This document shows, in pieces, positions 11,320 through 24,261 of a DNA stretch of 64,000 nt. Source of the stretch: Amblyomma americanum (taxonomy: Eukaryota; Arthropoda; Arachnida; Ixodida; Ixodidae); the NCBI RefSeq assembly GCF_052857255.1, contig NC_135506.1, positions 81,253,618 through 81,317,617 on the forward strand, written 5' to 3'. The notes beneath the pieces are model-generated. The model saw only the letters and a program-made list of their open reading frames with translations, had not been told where the DNA came from and ran no database searches. Position 1 is the stretch's first letter, and the number at the start of each line of letters is the position of its first letter. Position numbers and translations under genes: made by a program.

Positions 11320-12467
11320 TCGTGGCATCCAACATACTCCCCCCCCACCCCTTACACCTTACACGCACCCCAACTTCGAAGAGAAGTATGTTAGACGTGA
11401 GACACCAAAGCCATGACATTTCACATATTATTGAACATAGAGCAGCTCCAAAGCAAACACACAAAAGCTTCAAACCAAAGCTTTATTGGTATGAGGAGAG
11501 CTAAAAATTGGACCACGTAGTGATTCGAAGCAATGGCACCTCAGCACTGCACGCGGAATGTTATACAGAAAACTACAGAAACAACAGGAATACATTCAAA
11601 ACATGAAGACTACAGAGAGAAGCATCACGGACACCACTGCTGCCCATTTTAGGTCACCGCAGGGAACCTTTATACTGAGGTCTTAAAACGCCTAGCTCTC
11701 AAAACGAAAAAAGGCTATGCAAGCATATGTTTATTTACGATTGAGGCTAAAGACACAGGCACCACGAAGACCAGTGCTACGATTACGCTACTGGAGGGCA
11801 GAACCAATGACACGAAGAAAAGGTTGTGCGCACTGCGGAATGCAACTCTACTGGTGGCATCAAGGGTCCGCATCTTGAGATCCCACCGGAAAAGAGAGAA
11901 CGGTGAACACAAACTCAGCCACATGCACCTCTCAGCCATGACTGCTGACTAGGCCGGCGGGCTAATCCCGGTTTTCAGACGCGTTTCGTGTCATTGGAAG
12001 TGGCGCCTGTGATTGTTCGGAGAGCTCCGCTACAAATGCGTCACAGTATTGACGTAATTGTAACAATTTTTTTTCGGTGGGTTTGAATGTGTAGGGGCGT
12101 CAGGACCCTAATTTGAGCTTTTTTTGCCGCTCAGCCACCTTTCCACGGCAGTGCTCCCCGATGAATGATCAAACCCGTATTTCTTTGTTTGATGTCAGGT
12201 CGAAGGAGTACGAGAAAGAATGCTTCAGTCATAGCGACGTACGTTAAGACGTTAACTCGTGGTAAAATCTACGCGACCTAAGGACAACAGTTTAGGTCGG
12301 CAGATCCGCAGCAAGTACATGTGTCAAAGGGCATCATTCGTAATCAACTTTTGGAAAACCCAGATGGCCTCCAGCAGTGCGCAATGCGGAATTATTGCTG
12401 CCAACAAGCAGATAAATCATTTTTTGCGATTTCCTAAATGTAATCGTTGAACGTCAATTCCCTGCAG
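11320..12467. other. Unassigned sequence
   Basis: A C homopolymer run lies at about 11339-11347, directly after the PLE. The rest shows no domain-bearing ORF, SINE head or tandem array that I can recognise. Confidence 0.3.
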
Positions 12468-13242
12468 GTTATCAGACCAAAGTGCTTTCGCCTCCCGAGC
12501 TCCCAGACCTCTGCTTGGACTTGTGTGTGCAACAAGCCGGCCGAGGTTCCCTGGCTATCAAATATGACCTATGGACCAGTTACACAAACTGTGGTCTCAT
12601 CTGCGTGTTCTCTCCACGTGTTCTCTCCTCTGCGAGCTATCGGGCACTGCTTCTGTTTCTCATGCCGGCGGAAGTGACCAACATTCCCGCCTCAAGGTCA
12701 TCCGCACTTCTGCTGTACGCCTGCTGTGCTAGAAGGCGGCCACAGACTTTTCCAGAAAGCAGGAACTGCAGATACATAGAGGCACACACGGACGCAACGA
12801 CCATCGCAGCGACAACCACAACTTCACAGACGACAGCTGCAGTTAGCATCGCCATGAACAAAAGCAAAGACAAGCAACACAGACATGATGCCACCCCCAC
12901 AACATAGACGCTCATCGACTGGTGGCAAATAAAGTGCAATACTGCATAACATCTGCACATCAAAAATCGAGTCAGCTCGGTGAAGACAACTGCTGTGATG
13001 CAAGTGCAGTCACGTGAACAAGCCCAGCCGGGAGCTCCATAGCTGCTGGTAGTAAGAGTACTGCGCCATCGAAGACTACATTCGGGAAGCAAGGACGGGC
13101 ACGAGCGTTGAGTCCCGGCAAACGATGTGCAGGGCACGAGATAGCCGTTACTGCGAGCCAGACTTGGTCTTCATGGCTGCGGCTTCGGCAGCGGCGCCAT
13201 TAGAGGCAGCTCCTTACGGATATCGTCGGGAGTTCAGCAACC
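12468..13242 (+). other. Exon-like A/C-rich block
   Basis: An acceptor-like TTCCCTGCAG ends at 12467 and a donor-like GTGAGTTT starts at 13243. The recurring motif reads GGGCACTGCTTCTGTTTCTC near 12641. The body after it is A/C-rich with short open frames only. Border signals, motif position (about 170 bases in) and orientation agree with the other blocks. Confidence 0.5.
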
Positions 13243-13629
13243 GTGAGTTTTTGCTTAATTTCTTAAATGTAGAAAGCAGAAGGAACAAATCCTGTGAGTT
13301 CAGGAGCATCGAGACCACTAAGAAAAAAAAATATTTATAACCGCAGTTGCCCCATACATCGCAATGTAGGCGCAGCTGTCACAAACTATTGCCTACGTAC
13401 CGATCGAAATATTTTGAAGTGACTCAAATCGTATGATTCCGCATTTACAGGGCATGCGCGTCTATATTGGTGGCAATAGCTACAGCAGTCGAACGTTAAC
13501 AAACGTCGTTAAATTCATTTTGAGCACCAGTAATTGCGTTTTTTCTGAAGGAGCACCAAAAAATGAATGTGGACTAGCTCAACTAATCCAGGATGTACAG
13601 AGCGAAAGCTGTCAGTGTTCGTTGTGCTC

Positions 13630-14050
13630 ATGGCGTTCGCGTTGACAACATTCAGGTCTTCCACGATTTTGAGGAAAGAAAGGGCGCATAGCTGACTCCC
13701 TGTGTCAGTGGATTCCTCAATCGCGCTTTGAGGTACATATGTGGCGGTGGTGAGAGAAGAGAGATGTGGGTTGCAGCATTATCGCTGACACGTTATGTCA
13801 GACAGCGTTGTGTGTGAATGCTGGAGCAGTAGGCCGCAGCGCAGCGTTCATTAGGTGACGAACATCTCAACATCAATTTTTAACTGCCACCTTCCAGGAT
13901 GGCAGGGTGGGTGCGCTGCCTGTCCAGTGTGCGGAACGCAATCAAGGCAGGTTTTTGCCGTTGAACACCAACGGCACTTACATGAAACCGTGCTTGAGGT
14001 GTGTACATACCCAGGGACCAAAGTTGTGCGCTTTTCCTTTAGTGAAAATG
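13630..14050 (+). repeat. Unnamed interspersed repeat, copy A
   Basis: The copy starts near GATTTTGAGGAAAGAAAGG and shares CCTCAATCGCGCTTTGA, a CAGTAGGCCG segment and CTGCCACCTTCCAGG...CCAGTGTGCGGAACGC with copies at 43275-43735 and 46330-46925. No coding capacity or terminal repeats were seen. The lack of a tRNA head argues against a Ruka-type SINE; it may be a short non-autonomous DNA element or part of a longer one. Confidence 0.7.
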
Positions 14051-14183
14051 AACTGCATCTACAATGATGTCAAAACCAATGAACCCAATGAACGCCGGCG
14101 GCTCATACTCCCGGTCGAGGTTGTGTCCGTCCATTACATCGACAACCGGAAGTCACGACAATAAAGTGACGTCATGCCCACGC

Positions 14184-14545
14184 TTTGACCTCGGCCGATT
14201 TGCACCAATATTGATGTCCAGCCTATTTCAACTGTGGCGAACGCCATGGTGGTCCCCAATTTTGGCCCGGGTCCCCCCGATATTTGACCTTGGCTGATTT
14301 TCATAGAAATAGATCTCCAGCCTAATCAGGCTGTAGCGAACACCATGGTGATCCCAAAATTTGGCCTGGGTCACCCCCTAGATTTGACCTCTGCCAATTT
14401 GCACCAAAATCGATGCCCATGGTGACTGCCAAATTTGGGCCAGGGTCTACCCCGACATATGACCATAGAAAATTCGGCTACGGCGAAACACCAACCCCAA
14501 ATTTGGCACGGGTCACCCCAAGTTGGCCAACCCAGCCCCGAAATT
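14184..14545. repeat. Minisatellite, about 100-bp unit, roughly 3.5-4 copies
   Basis: Units begin TTTGACC at 14184, 14283 and 14383, and as TATGACC at 14458. Each continues through a block like CCAAATTTGGCCTGGGTCACC. The first two units are 99 and 100 bp; the third is about 75 bp because of an internal deletion. The array then fades (a partial unit near 14540). Confidence 0.85.
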
Positions 14546-14612
14546 TAACCTTGGCCGAACGCTTTTGCCTGGCGGACTTAGATCTCCAAAGTGCCTCCTG
14601 AATTTTCTTTGG

Positions 14613-14727
14613 TATTTGAGGAAAGGAAATGACGTAGTAATTGTGGCATCTTGGTAGACACCAGAAATGCGCTGTAAGGTAAGGGATAAAGGAGGGAGGT
14701 AAATAAGAAAGGTAGAAAGAGGAAATT
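14613..14727 (-). repeat. Fragment of long-tailed tRNA SINE (3' part)
   Basis: It matches, on the minus strand, the tail shared by the 38-47 kb SINEs (GAGGAAAGGAAATGACG, then GGTAAGGGATAAAGGAGGGA on the plus strand). The tRNA-like head is absent. Confidence 0.75.
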
Positions 14728-16271
14728 GAAAATTACATTTTGAAGAAAGGCGCGGCACAGCGCACAGCTGGTTGCTGTGGTTACATCGGGCACACAGCTG
14801 TGGCCTCGGACAACCACACCATAACTCGCTTCTACTAGCCTAGTGCATAATTTGCTACAAAATACATGCCATGGCTGCTGGTTATCACCAGTCCATGAGA
14901 CTGCAATCGCTCTAAAAATGTGCCAAAATAGCCTGCGCCTGAAGAAATTAGCGCAGAGTAGGGGATAGAAAAAACACTGTAAACGCACGCGTTTGGCAGT
15001 GTTGTCTCTCATATGCCCTTGCCCTGTGCACTGCACTGTGTAGAAATGTTGATCCACAAGCCTTCGGCAAAACTCTTACTTTAATGGCTTCAGCGAAAAT
15101 GTAACCTTAAAGGGGGTTCTTTGTTTCACTTAGTATTTATTTAATTGCCCTTAGAGAGTGAGGAGACTGAAATTATTATTGGATTAAAATGCTTACGAGC
15201 AAGCAGTCGAAATTTTTGGAGCTTGGTGCGTCAAATCACAGTGCGCAAAAAAATAAACCCGAAAGGTAAATGGAAAAGATGATTGCGGCTGAAAATGAAG
15301 AAATATCAGTAAAGAGGATGCGTTTAAAATTTACGGATATTTAGTGGCATCCCGTCGGCATCCGGTCTTGAAAGCATAATTATCATTGTCTGCCAGATGC
15401 CAGGATGGTGCTGAAACGAAGTCGATAAAGAAATGCTTAGTTTGAGATGAAAATTGTATCGATGATCGATGCGGGCTGAACCTGCACAAATAAGGACTGT
15501 TAGTAGTTTCCTGTTCAGGATTCAGTACTGACGACAATAGCATCTGATTGGAATAGCATATGTTTAGCTGTGCCTGTTTGTTTTTATTAAACTAAAGGTT
15601 TTATCGTTTACCTACCTGAAACGATCGGTTTGATGTTAGAGCGCCTTAAAAAATGTCAGTTTAGTTCTTTGAAGATACTCCATTTTCTGAAAGGCTCTTA
15701 TTTTAGAAAATGCACACCTCGCCAGAGTATGGGATTCAAAGGGAGCAAATATCACACCTAGGTTAGTGGAATTCAATAGCGGAAAGCTGCTATACAGAAC
15801 CAAGCCATGGCTCACATCTATTTTTCTGCTATGTGCACGCGCACTTGGCTTTGTTCGAATCGCGATCCTAGGCATGACCCCGTTACACTGCATGAAATTA
15901 CCTCTGCTCCACATGGGACCGAGACGGTGACGTCACGCTTCTGTGGCAGACAATATAAAAATCTGTGCTGCTCTGCCCATGTACCCTTAAGTTTTACGCG
16001 AAAGTTGCCGAGGAATGTGCGGTCCTTATCTAAGCACCACTCTCACAGCCACCACCTACTTTGTCCAGTCACTTCAAATTTCGATGTTTTGCAAATGTGT
16101 TAACGAAGAGAAATGACACCCCTCATACATTTGTTCACAAATAGACCGATACCTTTCGTAATCTTCAAAAAACAAATTGCGGTGCTTATTCACATTAAAA
16201 AAAAATTCACGCTAACGCTGTAAGGAGGGAGAATTTTCGGACCCTGAACCCCAATCTTCAATTTCTTGCAG
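14728..16271. other. Unassigned AT-rich sequence
   Basis: No gene was recognised. It is AT-rich, intron-like in composition, and ends in TTTCTTGCAG immediately before the next exon-like block. Confidence 0.3.
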
Positions 16272-17460
16272 GTAATTGGACATGGCTCATTGCCACCGAC
16301 TCACTGGCATTTCTGGAGCTTGCTGGCACACTTCAAGCTTCGAACTCGAGGAGCGGAGCCGTGGCTTTGGTGATGATCGCGCAGGCACACCTCCTATTCT
16401 TCATGAATCAGTGAACTTAAGCCTCTTGGACAAAATGGTTTCGGTGCTCCTCCTGGCGGCTCCTTTTCGCTGTGTAGGTGACTCTAGACACGTACACCAC
16501 ACTCCCAAGCGGAACACAGCCCAGCAGAAAATATCTTGCAGTAGACACCAATACATACAACCTGCGCAGACAGAGCCACTCATTGCAGCCACCACTATTT
16601 ACACGCGAAACTACATTACCACCTGCACCTAAAGCACATGCATGGCCCGAGTCGAAAACACCATAGAGCTTCAACACCACCGCTGCATACAGTACAGTGG
16701 CGCTGTGCTGTCCTTCAAGACTAAGTGGTCTATAAGTGATATCCACCTTTTCAGTGCATTCTCTGCGGAGCCACTGTTCCTGTACTTCTTGACGGTTGCA
16801 AGCCGACATTTTGGGGACCCTCTCACCCCTCTCTCCCCCCACACAGACACGTGCACATTGGAAACACAGAACCCAGCAAACAACACCATGGGCTAGGCCC
16901 CAATTCACCCTTCCTGTACAATCACAGCAGCACTAATTATGGCTGCAATGACTACACTCATAAACACACCGCCAGACTAGCTTTAACCATCACATGGATA
17001 CGAGCCATTTCCACAGATAAGCAGCCTTACCAACATAACTCCTGCATTAAGGACCCCAGTATTCGCACTGTTCTTGATGCAGTATCCTGTACGCCCACAC
17101 CACATGCACAACGTAACACAACATCTGACAGACAGCGTTTGCTCGACGCCAGTGCATCGACCCTCCTCAGTCACAGCAGCAGTGATTTCCTCTATCATGA
17201 CGACTATGACGAATATGTTGCATGCATACCAACCATAGTGGAAATCTCCCAAAGCAGCCATACGAAAAACTACACCTACATCAAGAACGCGGTCATTCCT
17301 GGTGTTCTCTATGCACCGGTGATTTTCGCCTTTGCAGCACATTCGCTTAGGCACTCCATTCATGTTTCTCTCAGCGGTTGCAAAGTGACAATCTTGGGGC
17401 CCTCTACGCCTATAGAATGTGTTGCATATAGCGATGCACTAAAAGGAGTGTGCTCTTAGC
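16272..17460 (+). other. Exon-like A/C-rich block
   Basis: A strong acceptor-like AATTTCTTGCAG ends at 16271. A diverged motif (GTTTCGGTGCTCCTCCTGGC) lies at about 16438. The body is strongly A/C-rich on the plus strand and contains a 202-codon open frame (16851-17459) rich in Ser, Thr, His and Asn. That ORF has no recognisable domain and probably reflects the low T and G content. No clear donor was found, so the right end is approximate. Confidence 0.4.
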
Positions 17461-18050
17461 AAGCTCAGTTTGCGTCTCGTGACATGGAGGGCGTGGAATT
17501 CGCTGCGTGAATTCGCCGACACTCCTGTTGTTCTTCATGGGCGGGAAAAACGCCCTTTCAACACATTCACTTGTGTGTCACCAGTTCTTGTGCTGTTGCG
17601 TGCTGCCTTGCGCTGCACTGGAGAACATAGGCACCTAAACTACACTAACAACGTCACAACAGCAAGGGGTCAGCAATACAGGCACTGAACACGACAAATG
17701 ATCTACGTGCGATTCACTGCAAGAGTAACCACACCATTCAAAGACAAATTAATGCCAGCTATTACACCCACCACCTAGCCCTCTAATCCCAGCCACATTT
17801 ATCGGTGCTGCAATGAAGACTACATGCACAACCACGCCATTATTTCAGCCCTGCCTATACTACGCGGAAGAGCAATCGTTTTAACGCCGTCGAAAATTAC
17901 GGCATCAATGCTCTTCACCATGGAAACGGTGGTCTAAGACACCAAAAGCTATACACCCATTACGCGGAAGCTCTCTAACCAAACCAAGCAACAACATTAC
18001 ACAAAAACGGAAGCCACCTTCACACCCACGTCACAATCACGATCGACTGT
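17461..18050 (+). other. Motif-bearing A/C-rich block, borders unclear
   Basis: The recurring motif appears in good form at about 17516 (GACACTCCTGTTGTTCTTCA), followed by CATGGGCGGG and an A/C-rich tract. No acceptor- or donor-like border was identified, so this may be an internal repeat of the preceding block. Confidence 0.35.
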
Positions 18051-18439
18051 AATGTCCTACAATGAGATTTTCGTCAACGAGAGCAGCGGTACGTGGACGG
18101 CCAGCACTAAGAACACGAAACCGCGCAAGAGAACCACAACCTTCGAACAACTGGAAACAAACGAGGCTAACGTTAGCGGCAAAGTGTCTTGGACGGAAAT
18201 GACCAGCCGAACGCAGACCATAAACATCTACGATCAAAGCCAAATACCATAAACTGCACTTTTGTACTACATAGGCAAAAATGCAGGCGAGAAGCGGATC
18301 ACTATGAAGACGGCTTGGTTAGTATGCAAGGCCTCAAATATGTGCTATGCTGCTATTTTGAAGGCCATGACATTATTGCGCTGGGACCGACGGAAACCCG
18401 TGCAATGCATGACAAACAGCTCCGCGTACTTTGATCGCT

Positions 18440-18966
18440 CCATCGTCTGTTCGAATACGGCCTTTCAGCGTTGCACAAAAAGTCTTCCGCAGCGGCACTC
18501 CTGCTGTTTTTCATGCTGTCGATGCAGCCAATCACACAGGTCTCGCGCTTGCGCCGCCTGCTGTCCTGACGCCTCACATTCCTCACATGCACCACCAAAG
18601 TGCCACCTAGACGCCTGCATTATTAAAATTACACCACATCGAACAAAAGACAAAAAGGCCCTTTGCATAACATTAACGACAAATACAACATAAGCACAAG
18701 CACAAGGTTCGAAGAGTGATTCTGCCAGTTCCCTCGATATCACGAACCAAGCACTAAGAATATCCCACAGCAATAATCGCGAAGAGCCATTCATATTGAC
18801 GAACACAGCAATAAAAACATGTGGACGTCAATACCACCACTACAGTGAGACACAACGGTATTAACACCCGACAGTCAAGACGCCCGTCACCAGAACCACC
18901 GCAGGATGCACAGCGATACCACAACGAAACAAGGACAAGAAAACAAGAATGAGAAATAAAGAAGGG
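18440..18966 (+). other. Motif-bearing A/C-rich block, borders unclear
   Basis: The motif is well preserved at about 18496 (CGGCACTCCTGCTGTTTTTC) and is followed by the usual A/C-rich tract. A Ruka SINE begins directly at 18967, which may have removed the right border. Confidence 0.4.
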
Positions 18967-19208
18967 TCGCCGTGGTGGCTATGTGGTTATGGTGCTCGGC
19001 TACTGTCCCGAAAGACGCGGCTTCGATCCCGGCCGCAGCGGTAAAATTTTGGTGGAGGCGAAACTCTAGAGGCCTGCGTACTGTTCGATGTCAGTGCACG
19101 TTAAAGAACCCCAGGTGGTCGAAATTTCCGAAACCGTTCACTACGGCGCCCATCATAGCGTCTTGAGGGTCGCTTCGGAACGTTAAACTCTCATAAACCA
19201 AACCAAAT
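18967..19208 (+). repeat. Ruka-type tRNA-derived SINE
   Basis: Box A-like GTGGCTATGTGGTTATGG and box B GCTTCGATCCC lead into the body (GGTGGAGGCGAAACTCTAGA, TGCACGTTAAAGAACCCCAG) and the tail, ending in CATAAACCAAACCAAATG. It is nearly full length. Confidence 0.9.
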
Positions 19209-20199
19209 GAAACATTCATTAGTATTGTGGACCCAAGCTTCATGCAGCAAGGACATCTGTGTTTGCGACATGCATGAAAGAGTAGAGGCGGACTGATGAG
19301 GCCAGAAATACTGTGGGGATAAAATGGCCGAAGCTGTGATGGGACAGGGAGGGATATGGGAGAGCTCTTAGGCCTCCTGTGGATGTGGTGCTGCTTCGCC
19401 AGTACATCCCAGCCGCCTAGAAGCACCATGAACCCATATGATTTTACCTAGCACTACTATCCCAGCTGCAAGGACGAGGACTAACTTTGGAGGCACAACA
19501 GCAAGAATGACATAAGATGGGAAGCACCCTGATCGCACCCATGGAACTGACGAGGGCGGGTGCACTCCGGACTGTCTCACTGTGGACCTTACGAGCATCA
19601 CCACGGCCTGCGATACTAGACGGAAAGCAATGTGGTGAGCTCCTATGCCCTCTGACTTATTTGTCTGTCACGAGCTAGAACCCTATGTTCATAGGAATGT
19701 GCTTCAGAAAGCATGTGTAATGCTGATGTCACACTCAAGTGGTCTTCCACAATTACTGACAAGTCACGAGTAAGCACCATTACTCTGCATTACTTATCAA
19801 CGCCTAGAGTTCTTCATTAGTCATCCATTAAGATGAAACTCGCTCTCAAGCTTTCTGCTAATAGCAAAACGATCCCATAATTCGTCATCATGTGGGGAGA
19901 GTTGCTGACAGGGATACCATGAATTGGCTTACTTTGTCCCCTGATTTTTACATAAGCTCTGGGCGTCGAAACTATGCTTACTGATTCCAGAAAGTGACCC
20001 ACATGTTATGCACAATGATCCAAATTTATCCACATGTCCAAGCAATGCTTCCTGGTCGTGCGCAGATGCGTTGACCACAATGACGTAAAGAAATTCATTG
20101 CCGCGTCAAAAAATGTTCTGACATCCTCCGAATTTCGTGGCATGGACGGAGGATGCCAGGTTTTTAAATGCGATGATCGCAAGCAAGGCTTCTCTGCAG
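19209..20199. other. Unassigned sequence
   Basis: No gene or known repeat was recognised. It ends with TTCTCTGCAG before the next exon-like block. Confidence 0.3.
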
Positions 20200-20760
20200 G
20201 CTATCGGTCCAGGCCGCCTACTGAACACCTACCGTGAGCCGCTTTGCGCTTTACCCAAGCGAAATCTGCGCGTGCGTGATGAATGTGCAGTGTCCCATCC
20301 AGGCAGCGACGGAAGTCAGCACCTGCCCCGGTGTCGAGGTCATCCGCATCAACCCAGTTCCTCTTGAGAATGGCGGCCACTCTTCTAGCGACGCTCCGAC
20401 ACAGAACACGACTTGACCCTAACCGAAGTAAGCACAAATGGGGACATCACAACGGAATCAGCAAAAAGATACAGAACAGCCTTTTTCAATACAGCGAAAA
20501 CTTGCGACACATCACGAGACGAGAGCAGAGCTTTGACAAGACTTATACACCAGTGAAGAAGATAACAAACGGCCGAAGACAACTTAGTTGACATTAGACG
20601 AGCAGCGGAAATGGAACCCGGAACTCGTTGGCTGCCAACACTGCAGGATTCGCGAAGCAAGCGGTAACCGAAGCTGCGTCTGTGCCTCGACTCCTCGATA
20701 CTCTCCCCGCATCATAGACCTCATCCAAGCCGGCGTCAGATCACCTTCGGCGTAGTACTG
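20200..20760 (+). other. Exon-like block
   Basis: An acceptor-like TTCTCTGCAG ends at 20199 and a donor-like GGTGAGCAC begins after 20760. The internal segment GTCATCCGCATCAACCCAGT then TCCTCTTGAGAATGGCGGCC matches the copy-1 block at about 1460-1500. The donor flanks of the two (ACTGGTGAGCA) are also alike, so the similarity crosses the splice-like border. Confidence 0.5.
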
Positions 20761-22265
20761 GTGAGCACAGCATATGTTCTCCGTTTTCGCAAAGCTGAGA
20801 AATAGCAGCTAAGGACATCGAGATAATGGCAAGCTGTATGGCGATCATCCCTTCACACGCTTGTCTTCTGGCAAAGTAAAAACGCACCCATGCAACGCAG
20901 AGATAATATATCACGTTCTGGGAATGAATATTTCCGAATTCGCTCCTGTTCATTAGAGATGGGGAGAATAGCGTGTACGAGCACTACTATTTCATCGATG
21001 GTTTTTATAGGTGCATAGCAAGTAATAACGCTCACTTTAGAAGGCTATGCTCTAACAGATACTTTTTGTCGGGTGTGTCATTGGCCGGTGCTCCGTCTAT
21101 CGAATGTCGCTAACAGCTGCTGATGTTAGCCAATCCCTGGTAAGCAACAATAATTGTTCAAAGTTAAAATTGGTATCAGCGACCTATTGAGTGTTGAGCG
21201 AAGGAGGAGCGCCATTTCCCCTCTTCGGCACTTGTCTGTTGTCGGTACTTTTTTTTTTGTAACTCAGCGGCCTCACTGCTCAAAACTGTACAGTACGCAG
21301 GGTCGAACCACGCCGCGTATTGTGATTTTTCATCAGCATATCATAAGAACGTTGTGCTACTCGGACGGTGGAGTCTGTGCTAAATAAGTCTAGAAGGCTT
21401 AGAAGTCGCCCTGATAAATAGCGCCATGAAACCTATGCTCAATTTGTTGCATTGCGAGATTTTTACCTGCCCAGCAGTTCCAGTCGAATACACTCCCGGA
21501 GCCTGCATTATATTTAGCACGTGTGTGATGCAGGCCCTGATATGAGGGCTTACTCGTATTGGCTGTTTCACCTCAGCTTATACTAAACAGAGTCGCGTAT
21601 TTTCCTTCATTTATTCTTTTAAAATGTTGATTTTCGTCACAGGCTTGCACTTTACTGCGCACATGCAGATGGAAATAAGAAAGGCGCTGTAGATGTGCGT
21701 AACTCTAAACAGACATCAGAACATGCCGGGAGTTGGAGGATTAAGAAGTGGAGTACTCCGTAGTGGAGGAGTCCGGAGTGGCGCTCGGATTTGTCTTTGG
21801 CTTTTTAGTTTTGGCGCTGGTAGAACATGCCCGCCGCGCCGCAGATCCGAGGTCCGTGGTCGTGGTGCCCATGGTGATGCCGGACGCTTTCTTGCCCTTA
21901 TCACAAGCGCGCTCATGCGCCGTGTAGCGGTCGTCAGCTTCTAGGCTCTGCACTGGCGCGTCGCCTGCGTATGCTGCATGGTTGCCATACATTTCGTATT
22001 GGGGCGGTGTCGATAGGTGGCACACGGTTGCCATGTGCATTCTAGTGACATTGAGGTCACAACAAAACCAGTGGATAAAGGCTGACCAGCTTTACGCAGA
22101 GAAATATTCAGAGCTGCGCGTTTCCCTGTTCGTTTCTCTTTTCGATACGTTTCCTCAAAAGTCCACGCCGTGAGTTGTGGATTATCGCAGTGCGGATGGG
22201 AAGCTATGTAACTGACACTGTTGGTGAATCAACATTTAGGAAGTCTGTATCTCTTATTTCTGCAG
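20761..22265. other. Unassigned AT-rich sequence
   Basis: No gene was recognised. A short GGAGT-rich patch lies at 21735-21785. The stretch ends in CTTATTTCTGCAG before the next block. Confidence 0.3.
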
Positions 22266-23219
22266 CCAGTCAGGACGCTGAGCGCAGCTGGCTCACAAGG
22301 CGACTGAACCCCTTACCTGGAGCAGAGCCTCTCGCTCAAAGCCTCAGTACGGCGTCTGCAGGATTGAGCCAGTCTTTCTGCCACCGAGAGCCACCTTTAT
22401 TGCCCACAGCGACGCTTCTCTTGTTCTTCATGGTGCCAGCAATCGGCCAGGTGCCAGGAGCACCTTGCACTGCTGCTGTTTTTCATGCCGGCGGCTCCCC
22501 TATCTAGCCAACACTACACATGACACCATCCCCCCCAGCGACAAACTTAGCGAACGCAACACAGCCAGCATAGCCAGAACAAAAACGTGGGTGAGGTCCG
22601 AGAACACAATAAGAATTAGACACAAATCAAGTAGTGAACATGACAACGCTGACACTGTCAATGCAACCATGCTCACGAACATAAGAAGAACCGTTAATCG
22701 TATACCTCCACAACCACAAAATTATGAACAGCAATGAACACGAACAGATTGATCAACACAATAGACCGCAAGGTTCTACGCGCTGCTACACTGCATTCAA
22801 ATATAGTATTAATACGTACAAACACTACCTTAAAAATTGTACCAACACAAGAATCATGCAGCACTAACCGCAGACGGGGCTCGGGAGACTTGTAAAGTTT
22901 TTAAAACATGACACCCAGAAACACCAACAGCCCACGTTTTACAGAAACTGATACACCACACAAAGCATTGCGAAATCCAGAAGATACTTGGACGGACACC
23001 GATGGCACCAGCTGCAGTTACTACGACGAGCACGACCGCCAACACGACTATCGATGACATGCTGTGGGGATACTGGCGACCAGTGGCACGCCAGCATCAC
23101 AGAGCTCTACCAGCACTCTCCAGCGACAACTTTGCACTCCGGACATTCACCGCTGTGGCAGGGACGAGACTTCGCCACATTCTGCGATTCCACCCCGGGT
23201 GAAATTCACGTCAAGCACG
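22266..23219 (+). other. Exon-like A/C-rich block
   Basis: An acceptor-like CTTATTTCTGCAG ends at 22265 and a donor-like ACGGTGAGTT starts at 23220. Two motif copies sit near 22405 (GCGACGCTTCTCTTGTTCTT) and 22468 (CTGCTGCTGTTTTTCATGCC). The rest is A/C-rich with no domain-bearing ORF. Confidence 0.5.
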
Positions 23220-24261
23220 GTGAGTTCATTGACAGCCTAGCTCTTTTCATATGACGGTGCTAGCTAAAGCCATATGTAGCATGCAGGTAACAAACGTTCC
23301 GTACTTATCGAAGAAGAAGGTTCAGCAGCTCTGGGGGACCACTGCCATATATGGTAATTAAAGCAGTGTCAGTGCCTCTATGTGGCAAACACTTGCATTT
23401 CTGGGGCCAAAGCAAAGGTCAGTGAACAGGAAACGGTATGTTTTGATTGCATTACACCAATTCCAAACTTTTTGTGGATTTCCCAACACTTGAAGAGCCA
23501 TAGTTTTAAAACCAAAAGCAATGGTAAGCAAATCTCCCTTCCTGCAACGTCTATTTTGCAAATTTAATTTGATGAGCTGCTGCGTTCAAGCAGGAGACAA
23601 TTATTTACACACATGTTGTTTTTCCGACCACAACTGTTGGCTTTTCACGACAAAGAAATCCAGCAGAGGCGGTGGATTTCATACAGTGGTGTATTTTTGT
23701 GAATCTATGCAGTGAAACTGTTCTATTCAGATGTGTTAAAGTACAGCAGTGCTCTCAGTTGTAGGTGTGCTAGACCAGTAATTGACAACTCGCGCTCTTC
23801 TCTGGAAAGAAAGTGATGGCGCAGCACCAGCTGTTTGGAAACTCGAGGGTTCATGCTACATTTGCTTCACTAAAATAACTTCTCAACATCTGAATAGCCA
23901 GCGAGGGACGTGAATCTCCGATTAGCATTAGATCTAAAAGTTACAAACCTTGGAATGTAGCCTGCTTATGAGGACCAGCTAACCAATGCGACACTTCACT
24001 TGATATAGGAATGTGGCCGTTGTTTCAGTGCCCACAAAGAATGCTCAAATAAACTGAATTTGAATGGCATGCCAAACAAATTACATAAGGACCAAAATAT
24101 CTTTTTCCAATGCCTACGCCTTCAGGCACTGATTATGGCGCCAGGTGTACCTGTGAAGAATTCTGTAATAATTATACCCTGCCACAACGCTTTAAGTAGC
24201 GAGAGTGAAATGAAACGGCTTGTAAACTCTGTTCAAACAGTACCGGTGTATGGCTACCAGT
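23220..24261. other. Unassigned AT-rich sequence
   Basis: It begins with the donor-like end of the preceding block. CTCAAATAAACTGAATTTGA at about 24045 resembles a LINE 3' end, but no coding part precedes it. Confidence 0.3.

Noticed and set aside
16851..17459. 202-codon plus-strand ORF
   Set aside because: It is rich in Ser, Thr, His and Asn, with no domain or signal. The strongly A/C-rich composition explains a long frame without stops.
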